This document shows, piece by piece, positions 35,701-41,334 of a stretch of 41,334 nucleotides of DNA. The first letter of the stretch is position 1. Every line of letters begins with the position of its first letter. The DNA is from an uncultured Enterobacteriaceae bacterium (lineage in GTDB: Bacteria > Pseudomonadota > Gammaproteobacteria > Enterobacterales > Enterobacteriaceae): assembly GCA_945271245.1 (NCBI GenBank), contig CALYPF010000008.1, forward strand, positions 1 to 41,334. Reading direction: 5' to 3'. The notes beneath the pieces were generated by a model. That model was given only the letters and a program-made list of their open reading frames with translations. It did no database searches and was not told the origin of the DNA. The translations under genes and the position numbers were made by a program.

Positions 35701-36681
35701 ATGAGTATTAAAAAACTCAGCAATGGCGGGTATGAGGTCGATCTGTATCCACGCGGGCGAAACGGTAAGCGTATCCGCAGGCGGTTCGGGAGAAAGCAGG
35801 AGGCGGTACTTTTCGAACGTTACGTGCTGGCGAACGCCGATAAAAAGGAATGGCTGGGCGCCAGCGTGGATCGCCGGACTTTAAGCGAACTGCTGAATAT
35901 CTGGTGGTTGCTGCACGGGCAGGCGCAGGCAAACGGTGAGACTGAAAAGCGCCATCTGGTGAAAACCATTCAGGCGCTGGGCGATCCAGCTGTTAACCGG
36001 CTGAACAAGCGCCTAATTGCGCAGCATCGCGCCCGGCGACTGGAGGAGGGGATCAGCGCCGCGACGATCAACCGTGACATATACCGTCTGTCGGGCATGT
36101 TCAGCACGCTCATCCGGCTGGATGAGTTCATGAAAGAAAATCCCTGCAAGGGACTGGAGCCGCTGAAAGAAGCGCCGGTCGCCATGACCTACCTTACCAG
36201 AGCAGAGATCGGCCGGTTGCTGGCAATACTTGACGGCGATGAACGGTGCGTAGCCCTTTTATGCCTGAGTACAGGTGCCCGCTGGGGTGAAGCCAGCACG
36301 CTGCGTGGCGAGCAGGTAAATCACGGGCGCGTGACGTTCCTCAAAACGAAAAACGGGAAAAGGCGGACGGTTCCGGTATCGGAAGCACTTGAGAAAGAGA
36401 TTAAAACCTGTGAAACAGGGCCGCTGTTCAGCGTCGATTATGATCGCTTTTGTGAGCGACTCAGGCAGGCCAAGCCCGATCTGCCGCGCGGACAGACAAC
36501 GCATGTGCTGCGTCATACCTTTGCAAGCTGGTTCATGATGAACGGCGGCAACATTATCGCATTACAGCAAATTCTCGGACATGCCAGTATTCAGCAAACG
36601 ATGGTTTATGCGCATCTTTCCCCCGATTACCTGCAACATGCGGTATCGCTTAACCCCCTTTGTGGCGGCATAACAATCTGA
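35701..36681 (+). CDS. Second tyrosine recombinase
   Basis: A phage-type integrase of about 326 residues from the ATG at 35701 (GGGGAAATTACC ribosome site); an in-frame ATG at 35665 overlapping alpha would add 12 residues. Catalytic residues are complete: Arg (STGARWGEAST), Lys in a beta hairpin (FLKTKNGKRRTVPV), His-x-x-Arg (HVLRHTFASWF), His (LGHASIQQT) and Tyr (MVYAHLS). The basic N terminus (YPRGRNGKRIRRRFGRKQEA) resembles P2/186-type integrases. It is internal to the satellite, far from either junction and unrelated to the P4-type integrase, so it probably does another job such as multimer resolution, or marks an element fused into this one. Confidence 0.88.
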   Translation: MSIKKLSNGGYEVDLYPRGRNGKRIRRRFGRKQEAVLFERYVLANADKKEWLGASVDRRTLSELLNIWWLLHGQAQANGETEKRHLVKTIQALGDPAVNRLNKRLIAQHRARRLEEGISAATINRDIYRLSGMFSTLIRLDEFMKENPCKGLEPLKEAPVAMTYLTRAEIGRLLAILDGDERCVALLCLSTGARWGEASTLRGEQVNHGRVTFLKTKNGKRRTVPVSEALEKEIKTCETGPLFSVDYDRFCERLRQAKPDLPRGQTTHVLRHTFASWFMMNGGNIIALQQILGHASIQQTMVYAHLSPDYLQHAVSLNPLCGGITI

Positions 36682-36689
36682 TCACCTGC

Positions 36690-36713
36690 AGCACTGCCAC
36701 AACTGGCGGTGCT
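36690..36713 (+). other. Hairpin after the second recombinase
   Basis: AGCACTGCC/GGCGGTGCT 9-bp stem (one G-U pair) with a 6-base loop, just after the stop. No U-run. Confidence 0.4.
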
Positions 36714-36824
36714 CGATACCGGCAGGCAGGGTTATTTATGACAGTGCTGGCCATTAAAGCCGGTTTGCAATTGATAGGCTTACCCTTCCAGAATGAAAGT
36801 ATATCGCGCGAGTATTATATTTTG
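36714..36824. other. Short gap before the iterons
   Basis: A 41-codon frame (ATG at 36738, TVLAIKAGLQLIGLPF) runs into the iterons and ends in VGTVGT repeats, which are translated iterons. It is not supported as a gene. Confidence 0.3.
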
Positions 36825-37034
36825 GTGGGAACAGTGGGAACAGTGGGAACACGATTGATTTAAAAGAGTTTTTATTGTTCCCACTGTCTGTACCCAGGTG
36901 GGAACAGTGGGAACATGATTATAATCAATGGGTTGCAAGGGGGCTATTATATTTGTTCCCACTGGTAGATGCGTGTGGGAACAGAAATAACCCTTATATA
37001 TCAACGCTGTTCCCGCTGTTCCCACTGTTCCCAC
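36825..37034. repeat. Iteron array, probable replication origin
   Basis: Eleven copies of GTGGGAACA. Forward: 36825, 36834, 36843, 36898, 36907, 36975. Reverse (TGTTCCCAC): 36876, 36954, 37008 (one mismatch, TGTTCCCGC), 37017, 37026. Tandem copies have a 9-base period. P4 alpha recognises short iterons of the GGTGAACAG type at ori and crr, so this is the expected origin for the alpha-like protein encoded nearby. The outer blocks face each other, giving the array dyad symmetry. Confidence 0.8.
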
Positions 37035-37150
37035 CGTCTGGAGGTATATAGCAGTAAAAAAAGCAAAAAAGGGGGTAAAATAATGTCGAGTGATAGCAAA
37101 AGACTATCAATATAAAAGAGTCTTATTTCTGGCAGGCAAAAGGAGGCTAT

Positions 37151-37546
37151 ATGGTTCGAAAGTATTGTCTGACGTTATCGACGAAAAAAGCAGACAAGCG
37201 CCGCGAAATTGAGGACAACTGGTTTCACGAATGCAGGGAAAAGAAGATCCCTTTCATCACCGTTCGTCAGAAAGCTGGTAATTCCGATATTCATCATGAT
37301 TACATCAATCTTCCTGTGGAATTTGACGGTACATTCTTTGATGCCAGCGGCAACAGACTGGCTGATGAAATTATCTTGATGTATCGCCGGTTTTACGCAC
37401 AGGTGCCGGGAAGTAAAATGTCAGTGACAACCAGCAGTTGCGCGACGTGGTTCCGTGACGTCCCGAATGCTATTGCGCCGTCACTGGCGGAGGATCTGTT
37501 CGATCTTATCTCTCTTCGCTGCAATCAATTTGCCAGCATTCGATAA
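37151..37546 (+). CDS. Unknown satellite protein
   Basis: A 131-residue product with an AGGAGG ribosome site (37141-37146) five bases before the ATG. No recognised motif. The N terminus is basic (RKYCLTLSTKKADKRREIED) and the product is probably globular and cytosolic. It stands alone between the origin and the late region, followed by a strong hairpin. By position it could control copy number or late expression, but the sequence does not show this. Confidence 0.6.
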   Translation: MVRKYCLTLSTKKADKRREIEDNWFHECREKKIPFITVRQKAGNSDIHHDYINLPVEFDGTFFDASGNRLADEIILMYRRFYAQVPGSKMSVTTSSCATWFRDVPNAIAPSLAEDLFDLISLRCNQFASIR

Positions 37547-37554
37547 TCGCTCAA

Positions 37555-37580
37555 CATGGTGGCGTGAACCCGCCACCATG
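37555..37580 (+). terminator. Hairpin after the 37151 gene
   Basis: Perfect 10-bp stem CATGGTGGCG/CGCCACCATG with a 6-base loop starting eight bases after the stop. A short AT-rich tail (ATTGTTATAC) follows; termination is plausible. Confidence 0.55.
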
Positions 37581-37650
37581 ATTGTTATACAGCGCCCTGA
37601 ACCCCTCTTCGTTTCTTTGCTTTTGGCCTGTTTCTGATGCATTTCATGGG

Positions 37651-37749
37651 TGCACAATAGTGCACAAATTTGCACAATTTTTTTGATGGTATTTATGCCC
37701 TTTCCGCCCGCTGCTGGCGTGGTCTGAGGCCGTTTTCGTGCGTGCACAA
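37651..37749. repeat. Phased TGCACAA repeats
   Basis: TGCACAA occurs at 37651, 37661 and 37671, exactly ten bases apart, and again at 37743. One-helical-turn spacing puts three copies on the same DNA face, as in operators for cooperatively bound proteins or a second cis-replication region (P4 has crr apart from ori). Confidence 0.6.
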
Positions 37750-38123
37750 AAAAAGAGGTGTTTGTCGCGCGCAGGTGACGGGGGAACAGCCCACGCGACA
37801 GGGCGCGAGACGGTGAGCCAGTAATATTTTGCCGTCAGAATCAATGTCCGCATTGTGGGGCGCATTTCAGAACGCGAATCATGCCCGGCCTCATAATTGA
37901 GGCTACGCCCCTCACAGTGGCTTACACGCGCTGAATGAAGATGAAATTATTTTTCCACGGACTGCCCACAGGCTGGAGGAACCTCCCTGCACGGGGCGTG
38001 TGGGCTGGTGAATAATTTTGAATGGATTGCTGCAAAGATTTTTATTGCAGGCCGGATGTTGTTGTCATGCCCTGCCTGAATCATAATATCGGCGAGTTCA
38101 ACTCCCACAGGGGAGCTATCATC
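37750..38123. other. Gene-free region upstream of the Delta-like gene
   Basis: No credible ORF on either strand. It should contain the late or delta promoter and possibly the packaging site. No P2-type cos core and no clear TGT-N12-ACA activator site were recognised by eye. Confidence 0.4.
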
Positions 38124-38318
38124 ATGTTTCGTTGTCCCTTCTGCGGCGCTATGGCCCGCACCCGTACCAGTCGCCGCCTGAGCGATCACACTATACGCCA
38201 GTATCATCAGTGCCAGAATCTGGAATGCAGTGAGAGCTTTACCACCCTGAACGCCTTTGAACGCCGGGTCAGTAGTCGTGACGCAACGGCGATGCCTCCG
38301 CCTGCGGCGGAAGGTTGA
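38124..38318 (+). CDS. Ogr/Delta-like zinc-finger late activator
   Basis: Transcription activator of the P2 Ogr/P4 Delta family, which binds upstream of late promoters and recruits RNA polymerase through its alpha subunit. The 64-residue product from the ATG at 38124 (AGGGGAGC ribosome site) has the four zinc-binding cysteines (RCPFCGAMARTRTS and HQCQNLECSESF). It is a single-domain protein like Ogr (P4 Delta is a tandem duplicate). It would allow the satellite to switch on its own late genes and those of a P2-like helper. Confidence 0.85.
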   Translation: MFRCPFCGAMARTRTSRRLSDHTIRQYHQCQNLECSESFTTLNAFERRVSSRDATAMPPPAAEG

Positions 38319-38338
38319 AGCGTTAAGGTGTGACGTTC

Positions 38339-38359
38339 CCCCGCCCGTTCCGGGCGGGG
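38339..38359. terminator. Bidirectional hairpin between convergent genes
   Basis: Perfect 8-bp stem CCCCGCCC/GGGCGGGG with a 5-base loop between the Delta-like gene and the minus-strand gene that ends at 38362. Short T-rich tail on the plus strand (TGTTAT). Confidence 0.55.
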
Positions 38360-38361
38360 TG

Positions 38362-38595
38362 TTATCCTTCCCTCATGTTACCTGCCAGCACGTCACTTAT
38401 CAGGGTATCAAGACTCTGATAACGGCCCGTACTGCTGTTTACCGCCTGCTCCATGCCCTGCCGGGCCAGTCTGATCACACACCCTGAATAGCTGAGCGAA
38501 TGCTGTTCGCACAGCCTGCGGATCTGTTCGTCCAGTTCGTGGGGGACTCTGACCGCACGCAGTACGGATTTACCGTTTCTCGCCGGGCTGTACAT
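38362..38595 (-). CDS. Small ribbon-helix-helix-like protein
   Basis: A 77-residue product with an AGGA ribosome site before its ATG. The central part (VLRAVRVPHELDEQIRRLCE, then HSLSYSGCVIRLARQGME) has the strand-helix-helix pattern of MetJ/Arc/CopG-type repressors. It is the only minus-strand gene of the late region and divergent from the Sid-like/capsid pair, so it may repress them or the upstream control region. Confidence 0.65.
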   Translation of the reverse strand: MYSPARNGKSVLRAVRVPHELDEQIRRLCEQHSLSYSGCVIRLARQGMEQAVNSSTGRYQSLDTLISDVLAGNMREG

Positions 38596-38792
38596 GGTTT
38601 TCCTGCCTTTGTCAGTGCTCTGTGTCCGGCATTATCCGGTGATTATTTTGCCCTGTTATACAGTTTCGGGTCTGGCCTGCGGCTGACAACAAAAGCGCCG
38701 CGACATCCCTTCTGATTCTGGTGAACCATAAAGGCCATACCGGCAGGCAGAGTGCGTGCCGTGGTAACTGTATTACATCAGGAATCAGGACT

Positions 38793-39515
38793 ATGAAAAT
38801 GACACCCGAACTTACCCTACTGTCAGAGAACGCCGCGACAGTGCGCCTCGAATTTGATGAGGCATACGGCCTGCTGAAAGCGAAACAGGCCACCGTGCAA
38901 AACCTGCTGGATACCCGTCAAAAGCTGGAGGAAGAAGCGGGCAGGCAGTCTGACGGATGGGAGCAGAGTCTGCTGGCGTCCGGTGGCGTTGAAAGTGAGG
39001 ACTCAGACAAAGCCACGTTGCTTGCCAGCCTGGCAAAAGAGAAGCTGGGGCGGATCTCCCCGCTGATTGATGCGGCCCGCGTGGAAGTGCTTAAGCTGCG
39101 CTATGACGCGGCTGATAAGGCCAGACGCTATGATTTTGCCTGGCGTGAACTGAGTACCGCGCTCATTCAGCCGGAGTGTGAAGCCCTGCTGAACAGCCTG
39201 CGTGACTCGCTGGTGATTGTGCGCGGTCTGTTTGCGCTTTCCCCGCTCCCCGCTCATGACTTCGATAACCTGCTTGGCTCGCTGGTCAGGGATATCACCC
39301 GCGAGAATAACCTCACTCCCGCCCGTGACTATCTGGCTGCGGTGGCCGACGACAGCGAAAATGCGCTTCATCTCTGGCCGGGTTCATACCCGGAGAACAT
39401 GCGTAACATCATGCGCCGCTCTCCGTCTGGCGCACAGATGGCGATGGCACGTAATGACCCTGAGAAAATGCGTGCGCTTGCCGATGGCCGGGAACCTTGC
39501 AAGGGAATGGGCTGA
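38793..39515 (+). CDS. Sid-like capsid size-determination protein
   Basis: P4 Sid is a 244-residue external scaffold that makes P2 capsid protein assemble into small T=4 shells. This 240-residue product (ATG at 38793, CAGGA ribosome site) resembles remembered P4 Sid in length and layout: a long helical N-terminal half with the block DGWEQSLLASGGVESED (P4 DDWRTAFRAAGGVLSDE) and a following helical region ending in LIQPECEALLNSL. The call is from memory and not aligned; a Psu-type protein is the alternative. It ends one base before the first possible start of the capsid gene, giving a two-gene unit. Confidence 0.6.
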   Translation: MKMTPELTLLSENAATVRLEFDEAYGLLKAKQATVQNLLDTRQKLEEEAGRQSDGWEQSLLASGGVESEDSDKATLLASLAKEKLGRISPLIDAARVEVLKLRYDAADKARRYDFAWRELSTALIQPECEALLNSLRDSLVIVRGLFALSPLPAHDFDNLLGSLVRDITRENNLTPARDYLAAVADDSENALHLWPGSYPENMRNIMRRSPSGAQMAMARNDPEKMRALADGREPCKGMG

Positions 39516-39534
39516 TATGGTGGGAGATAAAGCC

Positions 39535-40623
39535 ATGAACAAAACAACAGGTATGCCGCAGCCGGTCATGCTGGCCGGTGAGAAACCCCGCGCAATGGCG
39601 ACGGTTGTCACCCGCGTCATTGAAGCCCTGACCAACAAAGAAAGCGGCTCCATTGAGCTTACGTCAGACTTCGTGTCAATCAATCACAGTAGTACCAACC
39701 CGTCCCCGGTGCAGTCCGGGGCGCTGGCGGCGAACTACAGCGCGGAATTTCTGACCCGGATTAACGTCACCCCCGTGAAAGATGCCGAAGGGGAGAGCGT
39801 TATGGTGGGTTCAGGTGGATCGCTGGCCTATGTCAGCAATGGCAGTACGCGCCGGAATCCACAGACCGGGGCCGCACTGAGACCCCACCGCTACCAGTGC
39901 CAGAAGGTCAACTTTGACACCTGCATTTCATATGACGAACTGGATACGTGGGCGCATCTTGAAAATTACCCGGAACTGGCTAAGGCGGCGGTTGATCAAC
40001 AGCGCAACCTCGATCGCCTGTTAATCGGTTTTAACGGTACGCACTACGCTTACCTGTCCAGCCCTGAAAAGTATCCGAAGCGTCAGGATTGCGGCGTGGG
40101 CTGGCTGGAGAAGTACCGTAAGGAAGCGCCGGAGAGGGTTATCAGCGGGCTTTCAGTTGCAGGACGCAACGAAGACGGGCGGATCTCGCACGGCGATTAC
40201 GGCACCGTTGACGCCCTTGTACTGGATGGCTGGCAGTCAGCCATTACTCCGCAATACCGTATGGATCTGGTGTCGGTATGCAGCATGAATACCCTTTTCA
40301 ACAAGGAGTATCCGCTTGTGAATGCCGTGTCACCCAATCAGCCAAACAAGGAATTGCTGGTCAATCAGATCCTGCTGAACAACCCGACGCTGGGCGGACT
40401 TCCCGCCGTTCCTGTGCCGCATTTTCCGGACAACGCGATACTGGTAACGTCCCTGCGAAATCTTTCCCTGTACTTCCTGAAAGGAGGCGGCAGGACGCTG
40501 GCGAAGAATGAGCTGGAATTTAATCGCCTGGCGGTTTATGAGTCGTGGAACGAAGCCTATATGGTGGAAAGATACGAGGCCGGTTGCCTGATTGATGAAA
40601 TCAACTGGAATAGTGGTGATTGA
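39535..40623 (+). CDS. P2-family major capsid protein (GpN homologue)
   Basis: Coat protein of the HK97 fold. The 362-residue product (P2 GpN is 357) shares many blocks with GpN in order: FLTRINVTPV, YQCQKVNFDTCISYDELDTW, FNGTHYA, GWLEKYRKEAPERVISG, DYGTVDALVLD, PLVNAVSPNQPNKELL, LGGLPAVPVPHFPDNAILVT, LRNLSLYF and ESWNEAYMVERYEAGCLIDE. The ATG at 39535 has GGGAG eight bases upstream; an ATG at 39517 would add six residues, and the frame extends further upstream only inside the previous gene. P4 itself lacks a capsid gene. No scaffold/protease (GpO), portal, terminase or head-completion gene is nearby. The terminator at 40741 follows. Confidence 0.9.
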   Translation: MNKTTGMPQPVMLAGEKPRAMATVVTRVIEALTNKESGSIELTSDFVSINHSSTNPSPVQSGALAANYSAEFLTRINVTPVKDAEGESVMVGSGGSLAYVSNGSTRRNPQTGAALRPHRYQCQKVNFDTCISYDELDTWAHLENYPELAKAAVDQQRNLDRLLIGFNGTHYAYLSSPEKYPKRQDCGVGWLEKYRKEAPERVISGLSVAGRNEDGRISHGDYGTVDALVLDGWQSAITPQYRMDLVSVCSMNTLFNKEYPLVNAVSPNQPNKELLVNQILLNNPTLGGLPAVPVPHFPDNAILVTSLRNLSLYFLKGGGRTLAKNELEFNRLAVYESWNEAYMVERYEAGCLIDEINWNSGD

Positions 40624-40711
40624 AAATTGCGCAGTTAACCACGAACTGGCGATTCATGGGTGCAAATTAGTTGATTTTTATAGTGATAAATCACTTTGAT
40701 ATCAACACGGA

Positions 40712-40730
40712 GGTAGCCTATAGGTAGCCT
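40712..40730 (+). repeat. Direct-repeat pair near right junction (candidate integrase arm site)
   Basis: GGTAGCCT-ATA-GGTAGCCT, matching 28578-28596 with one difference and in the same orientation, about 46 bases inside the right junction. Confidence 0.5.
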
Positions 40731-40740
40731 AGAAAACACG

Positions 40741-40770
40741 AAGGGGTTACGATTTTTATCGTAACCCCTT
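40741..40770. terminator. Terminator at the satellite right end
   Basis: Perfect 13-bp stem AAGGGGTTACGAT/ATCGTAACCCCTT with a TTTT loop. On the plus strand it is followed by GTTTTATTT, ending the capsid transcript. On the minus strand it lies nine bases past the tRNA 3' end and may also end tRNA transcription, replacing the displaced native terminator at 28366. Confidence 0.8.
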
Positions 40771-40775
40771 GTTTT

Positions 40776-40823
40776 ATTTGGTGGCCCCTGCTGGACTTGA
40801 ACCAGCGACCAAGCGATTATGAG
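40776..40823 (-). repeat. Right attachment junction: satellite-supplied tRNA 3' half
   Basis: 48 bases matching 28411-28458 at 43 positions. It provides the 3' half of the present tRNA gene, from anticodon loop to CCA. The segment matches the E. coli ileX 3' half as remembered, consistent with acquisition from another enterobacterial host. Confidence 0.8.
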
Positions 40824-40854
40824 TCGACTGCTCTAACCACTGAGCTAAGGGGCC
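40779..40854 (-). tRNA. ileX: tRNA-Ile2 (CAU anticodon), chimeric
   Basis: A 76-base cloverleaf with encoded CCA. Acceptor GGCCCCT/AGGGGCC, D stem GCTC/GAGC, anticodon loop CTCATAA, T stem GCTGG/CCAGC. The CAU anticodon in this backbone is the AUA-reading tRNA-Ile whose C34 is modified to lysidine by TilS, as E. coli ileX next to mug. The anticodon stem is GTCGA/TCGCT, with one wobble pair (27-43) and a U-C mismatch at 28-42. The E. coli gene has GGCGA here and the displaced 3' half has TCGAT; either would pair. The mismatch is explained by the satellite replacing the 3' half. Confidence 0.92.
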
Positions 40855-40977
40855 GAGGCGGGAGATTATAATGTAACTCGGCGGGGCAATCCAGCACCCT
40901 TGAATGCGTATGCTGTTTTTCTAAACAGCGGCTTAGTCCCGGTTTATACTGAGACGACTAAGTACAGGGAGAGCGTA

Positions 40978-41284
40978 ATGATTGATGATATTGTCGCGCC
41001 CGGGCTGCGGGTGCTGTTTTGTGGCATTAATCCGGGAAAATCATCGGCTCATACTGGGTATCATTTTGCACATCCGGGGAACCGTTTCTGGAAAGTGATT
41101 CATTTGGCGGGCTTTACTCCGAGCCTGCTCAGACCAGCTGATGAACACCAGCTTTTAGCGTCGGACTGCGGTATTACCATGCTGGTGGCTCGGCCTACCG
41201 TTCAGGCGGGCGAGCTACAGCGCGAGGAGTTACGCTGCGGTGGTGAAGCGCTGACGAAGAAAGTCATGCGCTGGCAGCCGCAGT
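40978..41284 (+). pseudogene. mug: Mismatch-specific DNA glycosylase Mug, truncated by IS
   Basis: Mug removes uracil or thymine from G:U and G:T mismatches and ethenocytosine. The N-terminal two thirds are clear: VAPGLRVLFCGINPGKSSAH (the GINPG catalytic motif with its Asn), FAHPGNRFWKVIHLAGF and LVARPTVQAGEL. After about 102 codons the frame enters the IS end at 41285 and stops at 41307. E. coli Mug is 168 residues and its C-terminal part, with the minor-groove intercalation region, is missing. The start is the ATG at 40978 after AGGGAGAGC. It is divergent from the tRNA, as in E. coli. Confidence 0.9.
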
Positions 41285-41334
41285 TGTTACCAACGGTGCA
41301 AAACTGATCCACCCCAGCGGTTGAAAACTGATCC
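41285..41334. mobile_element. Right-edge insertion sequence end (partial)
   Basis: Starts TGTTACCAACGGTGC and is the reverse complement of the left edge of the window. It interrupts mug. The body of the element is outside the window. Confidence 0.6.

Larger units (their letters stand above)
28411..40823. mobile_element. P4-like satellite phage integrated in tRNA-Ile2(CAU)
   Basis: Bounded by two 48-base near-direct repeats (28411-28458 and 40776-40823) derived from the 3' half of the tRNA gene. The cargo order is P4-type integrase, coupled unknown gene, AlpA, eta/kil leader with C4-type RNA, small ORFs, alpha-type primase-helicase, tyrosine recombinase, iteron origin, Delta-like activator, Sid-like protein and P2-type capsid. 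Replication, immunity and capsid-hijack modules all correspond to the P4 plan. No terminase, portal, tail or lysis gene is present, so a helper phage would be needed. Confidence 0.85.

Noticed and set aside
36780-37034. Minus-strand ORF with repeated VGT/CSH peptides.
   Set aside because: It is the translation of the GTGGGAACA iterons, not a gene.
37481-37747. Minus-strand ORF of 88 codons.
   Set aside because: It overlaps the 3' end of the 37151 gene, the hairpin and the phased TGCACAA repeats, and shows no protein motif.
37750-38123. P2/P4-type cos site.
   Set aside because: No segment matched the remembered cos core (GGCGAGGCGGGG-like) well enough; a cos site may exist but cannot be placed.
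39217-39534. N-terminal extension of the capsid ORF upstream of 39517.
   Set aside because: It lies in another frame inside the Sid-like gene and has no GpN similarity; the start with a ribosome site at 39535 gives the family length.
1-41334. Composite transposon mobilising the whole 41 kb between the two inverted IS ends.
   Set aside because: Only the inner ~48 bases of each copy are visible and no target-site duplication can be read. Contig breakage or independent IS insertions are simpler explanations.

Overview
The window comes from a member of the Enterobacterales (Gammaproteobacteria). The evidence is an E. coli/Salmonella-like flagellar and chemotaxis regulon with FlhDC and sigma-28, a type I-E style CRISPR repeat, the tRNA-Ile2(CAU)-mug gene pair, and a P4/P2-type satellite phage. 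The genus cannot be fixed from sequence reading alone. Both window edges carry the same inverted ~48-bp insertion-sequence end, so the segment probably lies between two copies of one IS. The right-hand copy has cut mug.

Layout. (1) 0.4-18.2 kb is one continuous motility locus: fliA and fliC on the minus strand, fliDST on plus, the master regulator flhDC, motAB-cheAW, cheRBYZ and flhBAE. Good sigma-28 promoters (TAAA-N15-GCCGATAA type) precede fliC, fliD and motA (the last inside the 3' end of flhC); a similar site precedes the methyl-accepting chemotaxis protein (MCP) gene at 25-26.7 kb. No receptor gene lies between cheW and cheR, where E. coli has tar/tap. (2) 18.4-24.9 kb is srfABC: a membrane-anchored envelope protein, an actin/Hsp70-fold ATPase and a large protein with a P-loop-like segment. 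(3) 25.1-26.7 kb is a single convergent MCP gene. (4) 26.7-28.4 kb is AT-rich and nearly gene-free, ending in a 7-repeat CRISPR array with no cas genes in the window.

(5) 28.4-40.8 kb is a P4-like satellite integrated in the tRNA-Ile2(CAU) gene. It holds a P4-type integrase, an uncharacterised gene translationally coupled to it, AlpA, an eta/kil-like leader with a C4/CI-type antisense RNA, small ORFs, an alpha-type primase-helicase, a second tyrosine recombinase, an iteron origin, a Delta/Ogr-like activator, a ribbon-helix-helix protein, a Sid-like size-determination protein and a P2-type major capsid protein (GpN homologue). (6) The right end holds the tRNA and a truncated mug.

Two observations stand out. 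First, the satellite carries its own P2-type major capsid gene beside a Sid-like gene, although no other P2 head, portal, terminase or tail gene is present. Second, its integration has left a chimeric tRNA-Ile2: the displaced native 3' half at the left junction pairs perfectly with the 5' half still at the right junction, whereas the 3' half supplied by the satellite leaves a U-C mismatch in the anticodon stem. Family assignments rest on remembered protein families and visible motifs; no database search was run.
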